The position numbers and the translations under genes are program-made. 64,000 bases of DNA from Heligmosomoides polygyrus polygyrus. Its lineage: Eukaryota > Nematoda > Chromadorea > Rhabditida > Heligmosomidae. Positions 43,691 to 54,636 of the stretch are shown here, one piece after another. Where the stretch lies: positions 63,398,643 through 63,462,642 of the forward strand of contig OX377202.1 in the NCBI GenBank assembly GCA_947396885.1, read 5' to 3'. The stretch's first letter is position 1; each line of letters begins with the position of its first letter. The notes under the pieces are model-generated. The model did no database searches, was not told the DNA's origin, and was given only the letters and a program-made list of their open reading frames with translations.

Positions 43691-44770
43691 GTTTTCTGTT
43701 TTCTGGCCAATTCAGGCCATTTTCCCAGAAAACAGAAAACAGAAAAAATTTGCCCAAAATGGCCAGAAAATCAGAAAACAGAAAACAGAAATTCCGCCCA
43801 CCCCTGGTCCGCACTCAGGCCGAAGCGCAGCTCAAACTTGTTTCGGCGGCCGAAGTGGTGAAAATGGTTTTCAGTTTGAATACGGACAATATTACATCCT
43901 CGGAAAGCTCGCAACGAGCTGAGAAATGCTGTCCGGTTGATTTTTCGAATAAACTCATCCATAAAGAGGTAAGCGACTGAAACAAAATTTTCTGTTGTTT
44001 TCGTCAAACTTTGGCCGCATAGAAATCTACTTTAGACGGCCAAAATCTGTTCGTTCTTCTTAGATTCGAATGTGCTTGTAGTCTACTGTAGACCACAAAA
44101 AGCACGGCTTTCGTACTCATCCTGTACAGGAGCAACCGAAGTTCAAAGATAGGGGAAATCCTACGCCGCATATTGAGATTGGACCAATCCCTTGTTGGAA
44201 AAAAGAAAATCTAGTCACTTCTATCCATCTCTCAAAGCCATTTTGCACGCTTTATAAAGACCATCGTTCCCACTATGGAATGGTAGAATACTGTCTTCTG
44301 TAGCAGGCTACTAGTCGGGTAATTCTTAACTGAATCTTAGGTTTCCGCGCGTTTGCGCTTATCTGAAATCGGGCCTATGTTATTCAAACTTGGCACTATT
44401 TAGTACCACAATGACACTTGATGCGTGACAAATACAGATCTGCTGTAACAATAGAGGATTTCTGTGTTTCGATGAACTTCGTCAACGAAAAGCCTCAAGG
44501 ACATGCCACTGGGGATCTCGGAGGGGTCGTAAATCAATTAACGGGGCCGAGGAAGCAAAAGCTTCATAACTAGGTCAATATGCAATCGTTTTAGATGACG
44601 TTTAGATCGCTGGATAGAAAATGAGACGGGGCCTCTAATGGTGTTAATTAGGTTTTAAACAAAGAACTCTGAAAAGAGTTATGGCAATGCGACGCTTTGT
44701 GACGGATTAATCCGTCTCAAAGCGTCTTATTTGCAAAGAATTTGAGCGGTATTGTACCTACGCGTTGTTC

Positions 44771-44947
44771 TCTGAAAACATGAGAAAATACAGAGCTGAC
44801 AAGAACAACAACAACGATTTTGACGTCAAGTACAAAGTTCTGGCGAGCGAAACGGACATTCCAGCAAGAACGACGTTGGAAGTATTCTGGATTCTTTCCA
44901 GATATACTACATATAGGAATGAACGACCGCCAGAGGCTTGCATTAGT
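44771..44947 (+). pseudogene. Penelope-like GIY-YIG C-terminal fragment
   Basis: NNNNDFDVKYKVLASETDIPARTTLEVFWILSR matches the last part of the GIY-YIG domain (compare SARRTLEALYI and TARKTLEASWI). It begins ~15 bp after the long-inverted-repeat element. Confidence 0.65.
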
Positions 44948-46690
44948 GATTCCGTTTGTGCTTTGTGCTAAAACAGGAGTTGTAGAATGAAAAGGGCGTT
45001 TGTGTGGGTCGATCTCATTTCCTTATACTGCGTGGACCTGCCTAGTTGCAAGTCCCATTCGCCGGCCGTTCTGAGAGACATAACTGCGAAAGCGCTCTTA
45101 AGGTGGATCGAACGTGAGTTTGTATTTCCTCGAATGGGGGCTTTTATATTTCTACGAAGATGGACCCGTCAGAGTGGAGATGGCGTTTGGTGCACTAGAT
45201 CGCATTCCTAACAGGCGTGCATTCCTTTATTGACGCTGCAATAAGCAATTTCTTAATGGAATCATCACCATACAGTTCTTTTCGGGCAGCTATGTTGTCC
45301 CAATGACAAGGGTAACGTTGTTGTACACTATTTTTCAGAACCTGCGAATATTAGAGTTCTAAAGTCTACCTTCAGGGAGAGGTGGTAATCGTCGAAGATG
45401 AAGAGGGTCTTCCAATTCTGACGGTGATAATCAAGTGTCAGCGTGCGGCAGATGGCCTCTCAACGACAATGGCAAGCCTTCCGGTACGCAGCCCAGCTTA
45501 CGTATTGCTTCGCTCTCACAGTTACGACGGCAGTACTACTAACTATCAATTGTGTTCCGGAAACGAGTCTTAGTTCTATCTTCGGAGAGAGGTGGTAGTC
45601 GTCCAAGTCGGGTGCAGGGCGTTTACTCAATTTTGCTCGCACGCCTCGGGCGCGACGCTGCCGTCGGTGGCAAACCAGCAATGGCGCGACAAGAACATGA
45701 CTTGTACAGCTCCATGCACCTAGGGCCGATAGCTGGGAAATTGCCAATCGTCGTCCCGCCCTTGCTGATCGTTTTCTGTAGAACCATGCTTCAGACTATC
45801 AGTCCTGTCTCCACAGCTCGAACAGTCCTATTGGTATCAACTACACATAAAACTTCCACGCTCAATTGGACACTCTTTTTAACAGGTCTAACGCCTTTGA
45901 AATCAAGCTGAACATCTTCCAATCAAAGCGAGCTCCCTCCATATGGAGACTCCAAAAAGGCCGGAATAATTTTTGTTCTAGGAGCATTTTTGGGATGATT
46001 TCTTCGAAGATTTTATTTACCTACTCAATAAGTGAAGACATTGTTTGAAAATTTATAAAATTCTATTTTTCGGGAAAAATTGTGGTTTAAAGCCTCTTTT
46101 AAAGAGCAGAATGGTGGCCATTGTTTTGTACCACGGAAGGAGTTACGCCATGTTCTCTTCTAAGACGTCGCGATTTTTTTCGATTGATGGCAGATTTCTG
46201 TCTGCATACAATTTCACACCTGCAAGCGACACAAAAAATGTAGAGAACACACATATCGCACTTTGAAGCTTCATGTGCGCGTCATTCATAATCAAATGAA
46301 AAACACGACAAGCTAATCGATGGCATGGCGCGATCACGTTTTAATTTTTTTTCAATTTTTTTGCTGCCTTGTTGCGCTTCAGAACAAAATTAGATTAATT
46401 ATTTTTTCTCGAGAAATAAAAATTTTCAAAAATTATTACACTCATCTGGATGTCGACTAAAAATTTCAAGAAAAATTATATTAAGATTCCCACGTACAAA
46501 AACATTCCTGCTCTCCCTGGATATTCTCTAGTTTGACCGGAAGACGATTGGATGGCGTTCACTTTGATTACAAAAACATCAAGTTTGTTTAGAATTTGTC
46601 TTGAATTATGCCAAATTAGACGTGAAAAGAATTCAATTTAACGTAAGAGTGGTATAAATGAGGCCTCTACCATTGATCTTATCGTAAGAC
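44948..46690. other. no recognised gene; local duplicated text
   Basis: GGGAGAGGTGGTAATCGTCG (45376) and GGAGAGAGGTGGTAGTCGTC (45583) are duplicated with changes, so part is repetitive. The 119-codon frame at 45552-45911 has no motif I know. Confidence 0.35.
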
Positions 46691-46714
46691 TATCAGGCAT
46701 ACTGTTATCACAAA

Positions 46715-49700
46715 TCATCATCATTTTCAATAGCGTTTGTCCCGCTTGGTGGCGGGGTCCGCTCTTCTGGTCTGGTGACGCCACTTCTCCCGATCAAACG
46801 CTTGGTCGGGATGGACACCAGCTAACTTCAAGTCCATATGCAATGTATCTAGCCAACGTTGTTTCGGACGTCCTCTGGGCCGTTTTCCAGGGACTTCAAG
46901 ATTCAGGCCAATCTTACACACGGTGTCGTCGTTAGCGCGAAGGACGTGGCCATACCATCGTAGGCGTGCTTCGCGCAACTTGTCAGCTATCGAGGCGACA
47001 CCGAACCTTTGTCGCATGGTTTCATTGCGAACGCGGTCCAATCGCGTTACTCCAGCCGTCCACCTTAGCATTTTCGTCTCCATTACACTGAGGCGGCTTT
47101 CGATTTCCTTCGTCACGGGCCAGCACTCAGCACCGTACGTCGCTACTGGGCGGACGACTGCTCTATACACCTTTGATTTGAGGTACTCAGGAATTGTCTT
47201 GTCGCAAAGCACCCCAGTCAACGAACGCCATTTGGACCAGGCTGCACTCACACGTGCGTTCACCTCCAACTTTAGACTGCCATCGGACGTGACTGTTGAT
47301 CCAAGATACTTGGAAGATGTAACTCGTGAGAGCTCAGTACCATTGATCTTAATGGATCCATGCTCATTCACATCCGTCGTCAAGTAATCTGTCTTTTTGA
47401 CGTTTAGCTTGAGTCCAAACAATGCTAAGCGATCGCACCACGCCTGTGCCTGTCGCTCGAGCTCTGCTTTGTCTTCGCATGCAAGCATGACGTCATCGGC
47501 ATACAGCAGCGTCCAAGGAGCTGCCCTTTGGAGATCGCGTGTAATTGCATCCATGACGACCACGAAGAGCAGTGGGGAGAGCGCAGATCCCTGGTGCACT
47601 CCGACAGAGATTGGAAACTCCATCGAGGTACCCGCTGGTGCTCGCACTCGGCTTATTGGGCACGAGTAGAGGATGCGCACCCACTCAATAAGCTCTTCAG
47701 GGATACCATGTCGTCGCAACGCGTACCATATCACTTCCCGCGGAACGCGGTCGAAGGCCTTCTCCAAGTCCAGGAAGGCAAAATGCACCGGTTTCTGTTT
47801 CTCGCGGTGCTTCTCTAGCAGAAGACGAACGGCGTGAATGGCATCAACGGTGCCACAGCCAGATACGAAACCACACTGATTTGTGGAAAGCTGTACAACA
47901 TCCCGGATACGTCCGTCGACAATTCGCTCAAAGATTTTCATGGTGTGCGAAAGAAGGCGAATTGGACGGTAACTAGCACAGTCTGCAGGACTGCCCTTCT
48001 TCTTCCAAATCGGAATAGTCGTGCTTTGCTGCCAACCCTCAGGCACTTTCTTCTCAGCAACAACCTGATTGAAAAACTCAGTCAGCCAGTCAGCAGGGCA
48101 CCAGCCCTTCGACTTCCACAGGTCAGCTGGCAGGTCATCGGGACCAGTGGCTTTGCCTGACTTCATCTTCCTCAGGGCTGCTTCAGTTTCGCTCACTGTG
48201 ATCTTCTGAACGGGACCGTATACAGGTGATGCAAAAGGAACAGCAGGGTGTTCAAATTCTACATTCGAGATTTCCTTGAAGCACTCGCGCCATCTCTTCA
48301 CAGCCCTCTTACGATCCATCAGAAGATGACCGTTCTTGTCGTTAATGCCAAAGAACTTCTCGATGTATTCTGCTTGGCGACAGCGAGCTTTGGCGAGGCG
48401 GTAAAGATAACGCTCGTCATCGCGCGTCTCCAGTTTTTCACTCACATCAGCGTAGTGTGCGGCTTTAGCACCGGCCACAGCCTTCTTTGCCGCTTTCTTC
48501 GCTTCTCGATAATTCCGCCAATTATCGACTGTTTTATCACCGATAAATACGTGATATAGCCGTTTCTTTTCCCTGACCTTCTCTCTGACATCGTCAGTCC
48601 ACAGCCAAGCCTGCTTTTCGACCCAACGCCGTCCAGGCTTCGTTGTGCCGAGTTCGAGACGCGCAGCCCGAGTTATCGCATCGGTAGCATCCTTCCAGGT
48701 TTCGTCGACAGTTGTTACCGTCGGCAACCGAATGCGAGAAATAACAGCTGCTTCCTTCTCTTTCAGTCGCCACCATTTGATTCTAGCCGTCCCGCATCGC
48801 TCAATACGTTTACATCTCGGAGGTGTGATCTTCAGCGAGCAGATAAGTGGACGGTGTTGCGTGGCAACCGTCTCATACGGCACGGTCTTCGCGTCTGTGA
48901 CAAGACCTTGGTCGCGACGCCTAACAAGGACATAGTCAATCTGCGTTTTGGCGTTCCCGCTGTAAAACGAGATGAGGTGGGAGTCACGCTTTCGAAACTT
49001 AGTGTTCACGATGATGAGGTCGTGTGAGTCTGCATACTCAAGTATACGCTCACCATCGGCGTTGCGTGACCCATAGCCAAAACCACCATGACAGCTGTAA
49101 CCATCTTTCGCTGCTCCGACGTGACCATTAAGGTCACCTGCCACAACAATCATGTCTTGTGACGGCACTTCCGCTGTCTTCTCATCAAGCAGGGACCAGA
49201 ACTCGTCCTTGGTTTGCTCGGAGCAACCTGTCTGCGGAGCATACGCGGAAAAGAAATGACATCGTCGCTCTTCTACGGCGACAACAATCTTCATCAAGCG
49301 GTCATCGAAACGTTCTACGCTTGCAATCGCGTCACGGAAACGCTCGGAGACGATCATACCGACACCACTGGTGGTCCTGGGACTTCCACATAGAACGGCC
49401 TTGAAGCCATGTCCTATGTCCCTTGACTTGCTGCAGGACCACCTCGTCTCCTGCACCGCACAGAAATCTATCTTTCTTCGCTCCAGTGCTTCTACCAACT
49501 CGCACGAGCGGCCCGTCAACGTACCCACATTCAACGTTGCTACGCGGGTCTTGCCTACGTTACGGGACTTTCGGACTAGCTCAGTTGCCCCCCGATGCCG
49601 TCCTCGCATCAGGGACCCTCGCATACTTCTCACACCCGCCGGGCTTTGCGAGTGCGCGTCGGTTCCCGCGGACGCCGTAGCACTATCTCGAGAACTCTGA

Positions 49701-49850
49701 AACGTCATCGACCATATGATGTGACACAGGATGTTCGTAGGCCGGCCTTTCACTAGGGCCTGTCGCCTGCATTCGATTGTCCGTGATTGGCTCGGCTCGC
49801 AAAAGCAAGCAGTTTCCAGTGGCACCACGTGGAGGAACGGACATCGCCAC
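46715..49850 (-). mobile_element. RTE-B LINE, full length, 17 bp target duplication
   Basis: CATACTGTTATCACAAA flanks the element exactly (46698-46714 and 49851-49867). It is 3136 bp, with a ~140 bp leader, one long frame and a ~12 bp 3' end of ATGATGATG-type repeats after the stop. It is the only LINE in the window with no visible lesion. Confidence 0.95.
46727..49708 (-). CDS. RTE-B endonuclease-reverse transcriptase, intact 993 residues
   Basis: The start MTFQSSRDSATAS at 49708 is chosen because the upstream open stretch has no ATG and runs into the target duplication. The endonuclease occupies ~70-320: TLNVGTLTGRS, AVQETRWS (catalytic Glu), VVAGDLNGHVG, QIDYVLVRRR and TQHRPLIC. The reverse transcriptase occupies ~500-770: KATGPDDLPADLW, SYRPIRLLSHTMKIFE, NQCGFVSGCGTVDAIH, AFLDLEKAFDRVP, GVHQGSALSPLLF, LLYADDVMLA (catalytic, ~residue 734) and GLKLNVKKTDYLT. 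The C-terminal part has YGAECWPV and RWYGHVLRA. All key residues are present and no stop interrupts it, so it could encode an active element. The protein would nick DNA and copy its own RNA at the nick. Confidence 0.93.
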   Translation of the reverse strand: MTFQSSRDSATASAGTDAHSQSPAGVRSMRGSLMRGRHRGATELVRKSRNVGKTRVATLNVGTLTGRSCELVEALERRKIDFCAVQETRWSCSKSRDIGHGFKAVLCGSPRTTSGVGMIVSERFRDAIASVERFDDRLMKIVVAVEERRCHFFSAYAPQTGCSEQTKDEFWSLLDEKTAEVPSQDMIVVAGDLNGHVGAAKDGYSCHGGFGYGSRNADGERILEYADSHDLIIVNTKFRKRDSHLISFYSGNAKTQIDYVLVRRRDQGLVTDAKTVPYETVATQHRPLICSLKITPPRCKRIERCGTARIKWWRLKEKEAAVISRIRLPTVTTVDETWKDATDAITRAARLELGTTKPGRRWVEKQAWLWTDDVREKVREKKRLYHVFIGDKTVDNWRNYREAKKAAKKAVAGAKAAHYADVSEKLETRDDERYLYRLAKARCRQAEYIEKFFGINDKNGHLLMDRKRAVKRWRECFKEISNVEFEHPAVPFASPVYGPVQKITVSETEAALRKMKSGKATGPDDLPADLWKSKGWCPADWLTEFFNQVVAEKKVPEGWQQSTTIPIWKKKGSPADCASYRPIRLLSHTMKIFERIVDGRIRDVVQLSTNQCGFVSGCGTVDAIHAVRLLLEKHREKQKPVHFAFLDLEKAFDRVPREVIWYALRRHGIPEELIEWVRILYSCPISRVRAPAGTSMEFPISVGVHQGSALSPLLFVVVMDAITRDLQRAAPWTLLYADDVMLACEDKAELERQAQAWCDRLALFGLKLNVKKTDYLTTDVNEHGSIKINGTELSRVTSSKYLGSTVTSDGSLKLEVNARVSAAWSKWRSLTGVLCDKTIPEYLKSKVYRAVVRPVATYGAECWPVTKEIESRLSVMETKMLRWTAGVTRLDRVRNETMRQRFGVASIADKLREARLRWYGHVLRANDDTVCKIGLNLEVPGKRPRGRPKQRWLDTLHMDLKLAGVHPDQAFDREKWRHQTRRADPATKRDKRY

Positions 49851-49984
49851 CATACTGTTATCACAAACTTTCTAATAATAGTAAGAACCTTATCACAATA
49901 GTAGTTAATAGTAGTCAGCTGTTAGTAACAGCAAAAATTCGCAGTAGTTAGTTCCCGTTAACAAGTTCATGCAATACTAGGCAG

Positions 49985-52900
49985 CAGACGTTGGATCCGA
50001 CACCGATTTTCCGGATAATCGGATGAGTCGGATAGGCCATTTTTCAAACCCGCGATCTTCGGATGATTCGGATGAGAATAATTTTCGATTGACCGGATTT
50101 TCGGATAATTCGGATAAACTATTTTTCATCGGGTCGGATACCGATGAAAAATAGTAAATAGATAAGGATAACACCGAATCATGCCGTTGTAATAGAGGGT
50201 AATAATTCCTTCAGTGTGAATTGAATTAAAGAGCACATCAGGGACCGGATTCATCAACGACTTACTCGTGGGTATAGGGGTAGGGATACCCACGATGAAG
50301 CCTGCGTCTCTGACTCTTGCCTTATCTCTACCCCTCATACCCCGCATACCCACGGATTTAATTGTTGATGAATCTGGCCCCAGTTGTTAGAATCTTTAAG
50401 ATCATCTCCAAAAATAAACTAATAAATTCGTCAAAACTAGGTTTAATAGAAAATTGTCAAACATGAAGACCCAATACAACCTCGTACGGCATTAAGTGGA
50501 TATACATTAAGTGGCTGGGGAGGGGACAGGTTGGGGGGGGGGGGAGGGTGGTCATTTTGTAACACGTCTACATATGTACGACATGTGGAAAACACGTAAA
50601 TGGGAATCTTTCGTCGAATTGGCACGACGTATAATTCCGCATGATTGCACTGGACAAATTCTTAAGTACGTGGATTTCACCTGCTTCCCAACACAGGTGG
50701 AGCATTCCCGTGCAAGCCCCCTTTTGTGTCATCAATCGTCGAATGGAGGGTGATAAATACTAGACATAACACATATATAACACACGCTGCTATATGTCTT
50801 TGAAGGAATTATTACACGATTTTAATTTTTTGCAAAACCTCCCGGAAACTGAAAGCAACTTCACCAAATAATTATGGCATTTGATCCGAAGGCGTATGAC
50901 TATCCATCAGCAGTGTGCGTAGCTACGATTTACGACATTTTTGGACCGTAAATCGTAAATCTTGACCTGTAATGGACAAGCACACAGATCAAATACGCTC
51001 CCTTTTAATCTGTGCCCTGCATAAAGAGTTCAAGAGTCAGACCTGCGTCTATGTGGGGGTTGTGAAATGCTATATATTTTCAATATCGTTTTCGTATATA
51101 TTTTTTACCAGGCGTAGAGTGGCCTACTGGCAGCCAAACGTCTGGTTGGTAGCTTCGCCACCAAATCCCTATAATGCAGTATCTTGACCGCAACTGTTAT
51201 TCTTTTCAACTTTGATTTTATTTCGGAAATAAGTCCAAAATATAATAATAGGAAGTGTCTAATCTGCATAAAAATAGGTGAAATGAAACGATATTGTCTG
51301 GAGATCGATACTGTTTGGTGTCCGTTTGCAGAAACGGCCGTGGTAATTACCCCAACGGTGAACATATAAATATAATATGCAGTTGCGTCCCCGCTGCTTT
51401 GTAGGGTAGAGGATGACGGGGTTGGCTCGCTTTCTGAATCCAGCCACTCGTTGCGCAACTACAACATCTGTTTTGAATTAAGATGCTAGCACTTCCTCGA
51501 TCTGAACGTCTGTACAGGATGTCTGTGAAGCGTCTTCTAAACACGGGTTCCCGTAACTCGACGTCTGTAGTACGTTGTATGAATACAGATGTCCTTTGCA
51601 CCATATCTGTCACACGTCTTCTATATTTGGACACGTTGGACGACGTCTATCACACGTTCCCTGAATCTCGACGCACGTTGGACGGCGCCTGTGGCAGCTC
51701 TTCTGAATCCATGCTGGCTGGACAACGCCTGTGTCACGTCTTCTGAGTCACAGCGTTCGGCGCATAATCCTCATCCGTACCCTGAAGCGCTGCCCACATA
51801 CATTTCACTAACTTGGGTAGTGTAATGCCAAGGTTATGAAGTCGCTGACAATCGTCCATGGTTAAGCTTCTAGAAACAGCCGGCTGACACCTGTGCCACA
51901 GTGTCCAAGACGTCCTCTGACTTCTCACTGTGACGAACAACGTGAAACACGGATTAAATGAATTGCTTATAGTTACGGGTGTTGGAAAATGTTTTCGCGC
52001 TCTATTCACGTAATTATTTTCAATTCAACAGAGTAGGGGAAGTATTTGTTGGACAGTACCGTCGCCTTTTATGCGCCACTCACTTCTATAATATATGCAT
52101 CAGATACATCTAAAGTACAGCGCCACTTGTAGAATTATTTCGAAAGCTGATTGTATTCGTAACAACATACGTCTAGAAGAGATTAGGAATAGCACCAAGG
52201 AGGTAGGATAAAATCAAGGGCAATGGACGACATCAATTCCCCTAACGAGGCTAGTTAGCATAACTTTTACAAGACCTCACAAGCTTCGGCCAATAGGCAA
52301 TCCACGCCCTCAAGATTTCTAAAAGGGTTGGAAACAACCTACTAGAACCTACGAGATGCAAGGCCTATCCTGCGATAGTTTGGAATTCAGCCAGAACTTA
52401 CAGAGTATTCGCTCGATTTCGCTATATTAGAGTTGAGCCTTATCCGATTTTTATCAGATTATCCGAATGATCGAGTTTTTGAGTACCTTTTCGGATGGTT
52501 CAAATGATTGTGGTTCATCCTTCCCTTTTTGGTTGACCACTGAATTAGAACACACCAGTGCTGTGTAAAGGATGTCGTGTGGGACTGCCTTACAAGCTGA
52601 CTCTCAGCCCCGGGTCACTTCGCCCCTCCAGAACAAATGACAGACAGCATTAAGACCCCATCGAGTGACCACCAGTAAAATAATGAGCTGACTGCGCATC
52701 ATGAAGCCTTGCTATGAAGTGGTTACGAGAATTCGTGCAAGAACTCGCTCGAACTCTAAGGGAATGTTCGCCAAATGTATGCAAAAACCACCCCGACAAC
52801 GTTAGATTATCAACTTTCCTGAGTTTCCAAGCAGGGCACGATATCCTTTAACGTTACCATCATTTTATTAGATTTTTGTCTAATTTGGTCCAAATCATTG

Positions 52901-53031
52901 CATTTTTCAAAACCCTGGATCTCCGGATGATTCAAATAACGTCATTTTCGGCCGGGCCGGATTTCAGATAATCCGAAATCGGATAAGTCAGGCTGGATAT
53001 CCGAAAATGCATGATTCGGATCCCATGTCTA
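49985..53031. mobile_element. hAT-like element D (CGGAT iterons), near-perfect 8 bp duplication
   Basis: The left end CAGACGTTGGATCCGACACC and reversed right end TAGACATGGGATCCGAATCA are related, with flanks CTAGGCAG (49977-49984) and CTAGACAG (53032-53039) matching 7 of 8. CGGATAAT and CGGATGA units fill 49999-50130 and 52920-53028 on the same strand, and a further block lies at 52440-52510. The interior has a G12 run near 50524, degenerate ~50 bp tandem units at 51410-51750, and no recognised transposase. Confidence 0.65.
51410..51750. repeat. degenerate ~50 bp tandem repeat inside element D
   Basis: Units built on CTTCTGAATC...GGACGACGTCTGT...CACGT recur about six times with much variation. 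Frames across it are chance. Confidence 0.5.
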
Positions 53032-53297
53032 CTAGACAGCCAGAAGCGCATTGATGGAGCTCGTGAGAAAATCTCGTTCACACCGCCAGCGAATGGTGGA
53101 GTGGCGTTCGTCCCCCGCCCTTTAAACAAAGGCATTGCAAATGTCTGCGCCTCTATTATCTCGTAAGGCAGTCACTAGACTCTCGAGCGAACCCAAGGGG
53201 TTCGGGGTGGGCGGGCCAGGGAAACGAGGGCTATCAATCGCGTCGCTCGATCAATTTGGCCACTACACATGCATCGCGTCGCGTTTCGCGCGCACAC

Positions 53298-54020
53298 TAA
53301 GGCCTATGTCATACCATCGCTCTTCGCTAGCGAAGGCGATGGACAACTAACATAATTGGGGAAGGGACGGTATCAGACGTTGTGGAGGGGCAGACGCCTG
53401 TAGCAGTTGTCCGATCCACCCTAGCGAAGCCTCGCTGGCGGGGTGTCATACTTTCGAGCGATAAGGCATCGCTACCGATGCGACCGCGTCGCTGAGCTGA
53501 GCAGAGCGTCGGGCAGCATCGGTAGCGATGCTACGACGCAGCTGCACACAACGCTATTAACTGCGCGCCTATTCGCTAGCTTCACGCTAGCGAATAAGCG
53601 CGCAGTTAATAGCGTTGTGTGCAGCTGCGTCGGGAGGGCTAGAACACACGCTGCTGCAAATAAATTCCGGTTTCAAAAGGCAAATAGGACTGTGTTACAT
53701 GGTGACCCCCCCCCCGGACCCTATTTGCGCCGCGAGGAAATTAAAAAATTATTAAAACGGGGGAGATTGATGAGGTAGCATCGTTACCGATGCTGGCCGA
53801 CGTTCTGCTCAGCTCAGCAACGCGGTCGCATCGGTAGCGATGCCGTATCGCTCGAAGGTATGACACCTCGCCACCCCGCTAGCGAGGCCTCGCTAGCGGT
53901 GGGTCGGACAACTGCTACATGCGTCTGCCCCTCCACAACGTTTGATACGTTCTCTTCCCCAATTGTGTTAGTTGTCCATCGCCTTCGCTAGCGAAGAGCG
54001 ATGGTATGACATAGGTCTAA
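53298..54020. mobile_element. compound fold-back element
   Basis: Outer arms of about 235 bp (53298-53532 and 53777-54020) are imperfect reverse complements, rich in CTTCGCTAGCGAAG-type palindromes. Within the middle lies a second palindrome with 47 bp arms (53534-53580 and 53586-53632), a 5 nt loop and a single mismatch. The remaining centre (53633-53776) is unique and includes a C10 run. No protein is encoded. The shape suggests a fold-back transposon or a nested palindromic MITE. Confidence 0.85.
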
Positions 54021-54531
54021 ACAACACCCCGAACGCTTGTCCTCCCCCCCCCCCCCAGCGAATGGCAGACGACGTCGCGTAGGCGGGGTGCGCGCGGCGC
54101 TTGGGCACGACGAGAAATGAGTAAACGTTCCGCCTCCCACTGCCGGTGTGAATTAATCCTCGTTTCTCCCACATGGTCACGCTAGCGGTGATTGCAGAGT
54201 GGTCAAGCATTTTATTCCGATCTCCCGTCACTGCGTCAGAAACTATTGTTTTTATTATCCACACATGAAAAATTCCCATAACCAGTATGTACGGCGTATG
54301 TAAGCAGACAGTTGTTATTTAAACACCGCCAATTTTTATGATTGGCTTTTATGATGAAAAGGTGCGGCTCTGAAGAGAATTCGTATGAAGGAGTTACTAC
54401 AATTTTTTCGCAGGGTATTACAAACTTGTTCATTTCCGCATCTTTCTATGGGTATCCTAGTTAGTTTGCGGCTGGATGCAGATGCTTGACCTTATATTTA
54501 GAGATTATCGTAGAAGCTATTTTGTTTGGTG
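54021..54531. other. no recognisable gene
   Basis: Contains a C13 run near 54043 and short frames only. Confidence 0.35.
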
Positions 54532-54636
54532 AATGTAGAACGCCCCTTCATGTGCCACCTCATCGCGGTGAAGGGGTGAACATCACTTTGTGATGGCTAA
54601 CGGCGCAAACGGTCACGCAGTACGCGACGCTTTGTC

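Larger units (their letters stand above)
41185..43806. mobile_element. hAT-like element B (CAGAAAA iterons), 8 bp target duplication
   Basis: The left end CAGGGATGGGCGGAAATTTT and reversed right end CAGGGGTGGGCGGAATTTCT match well. The flanks GTCCGCAC (41177-41184 and 43807-43814) are identical, the 8 bp duplication expected of hAT elements. Inside both ends lie runs of CAGAAAAC units on the same strand, partly as a direct repeat (TTTTCCCAGAAAACAGAAAA at about 41211 and 43720). The interior holds an RTE-A fragment, and no transposase is recognised. Confidence 0.9.
40067..44757. mobile_element. long-inverted-repeat (fold-back) element, split by a hAT-like insertion
   Basis: Arms of about 920 bp (40067-40988 and 43830-44757) are close reverse complements. 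They start at GTACAATACCGCTC and carry a subterminal palindrome CGACGGATTAATCCGTC within GACGCTTTG...CAAAGCGTC. Without the 2.63 kb insert at 41185-43814 the element would be ~2.06 kb and nearly all arm. No transposase frame is seen, so movement would need help in trans. No clear target duplication was found. A second small palindrome, GTGGTCTAC-A-GTAGACCAC, lies in each arm. Confidence 0.9.

Noticed and set aside
41185..43806. LTR retrotransposon, because of the direct repeat near both ends
   Set aside because: The outermost bases are inverted, the duplication is 8 bp, and the direct repeat is low-complexity iteron text without LTR signals or gag-pol.
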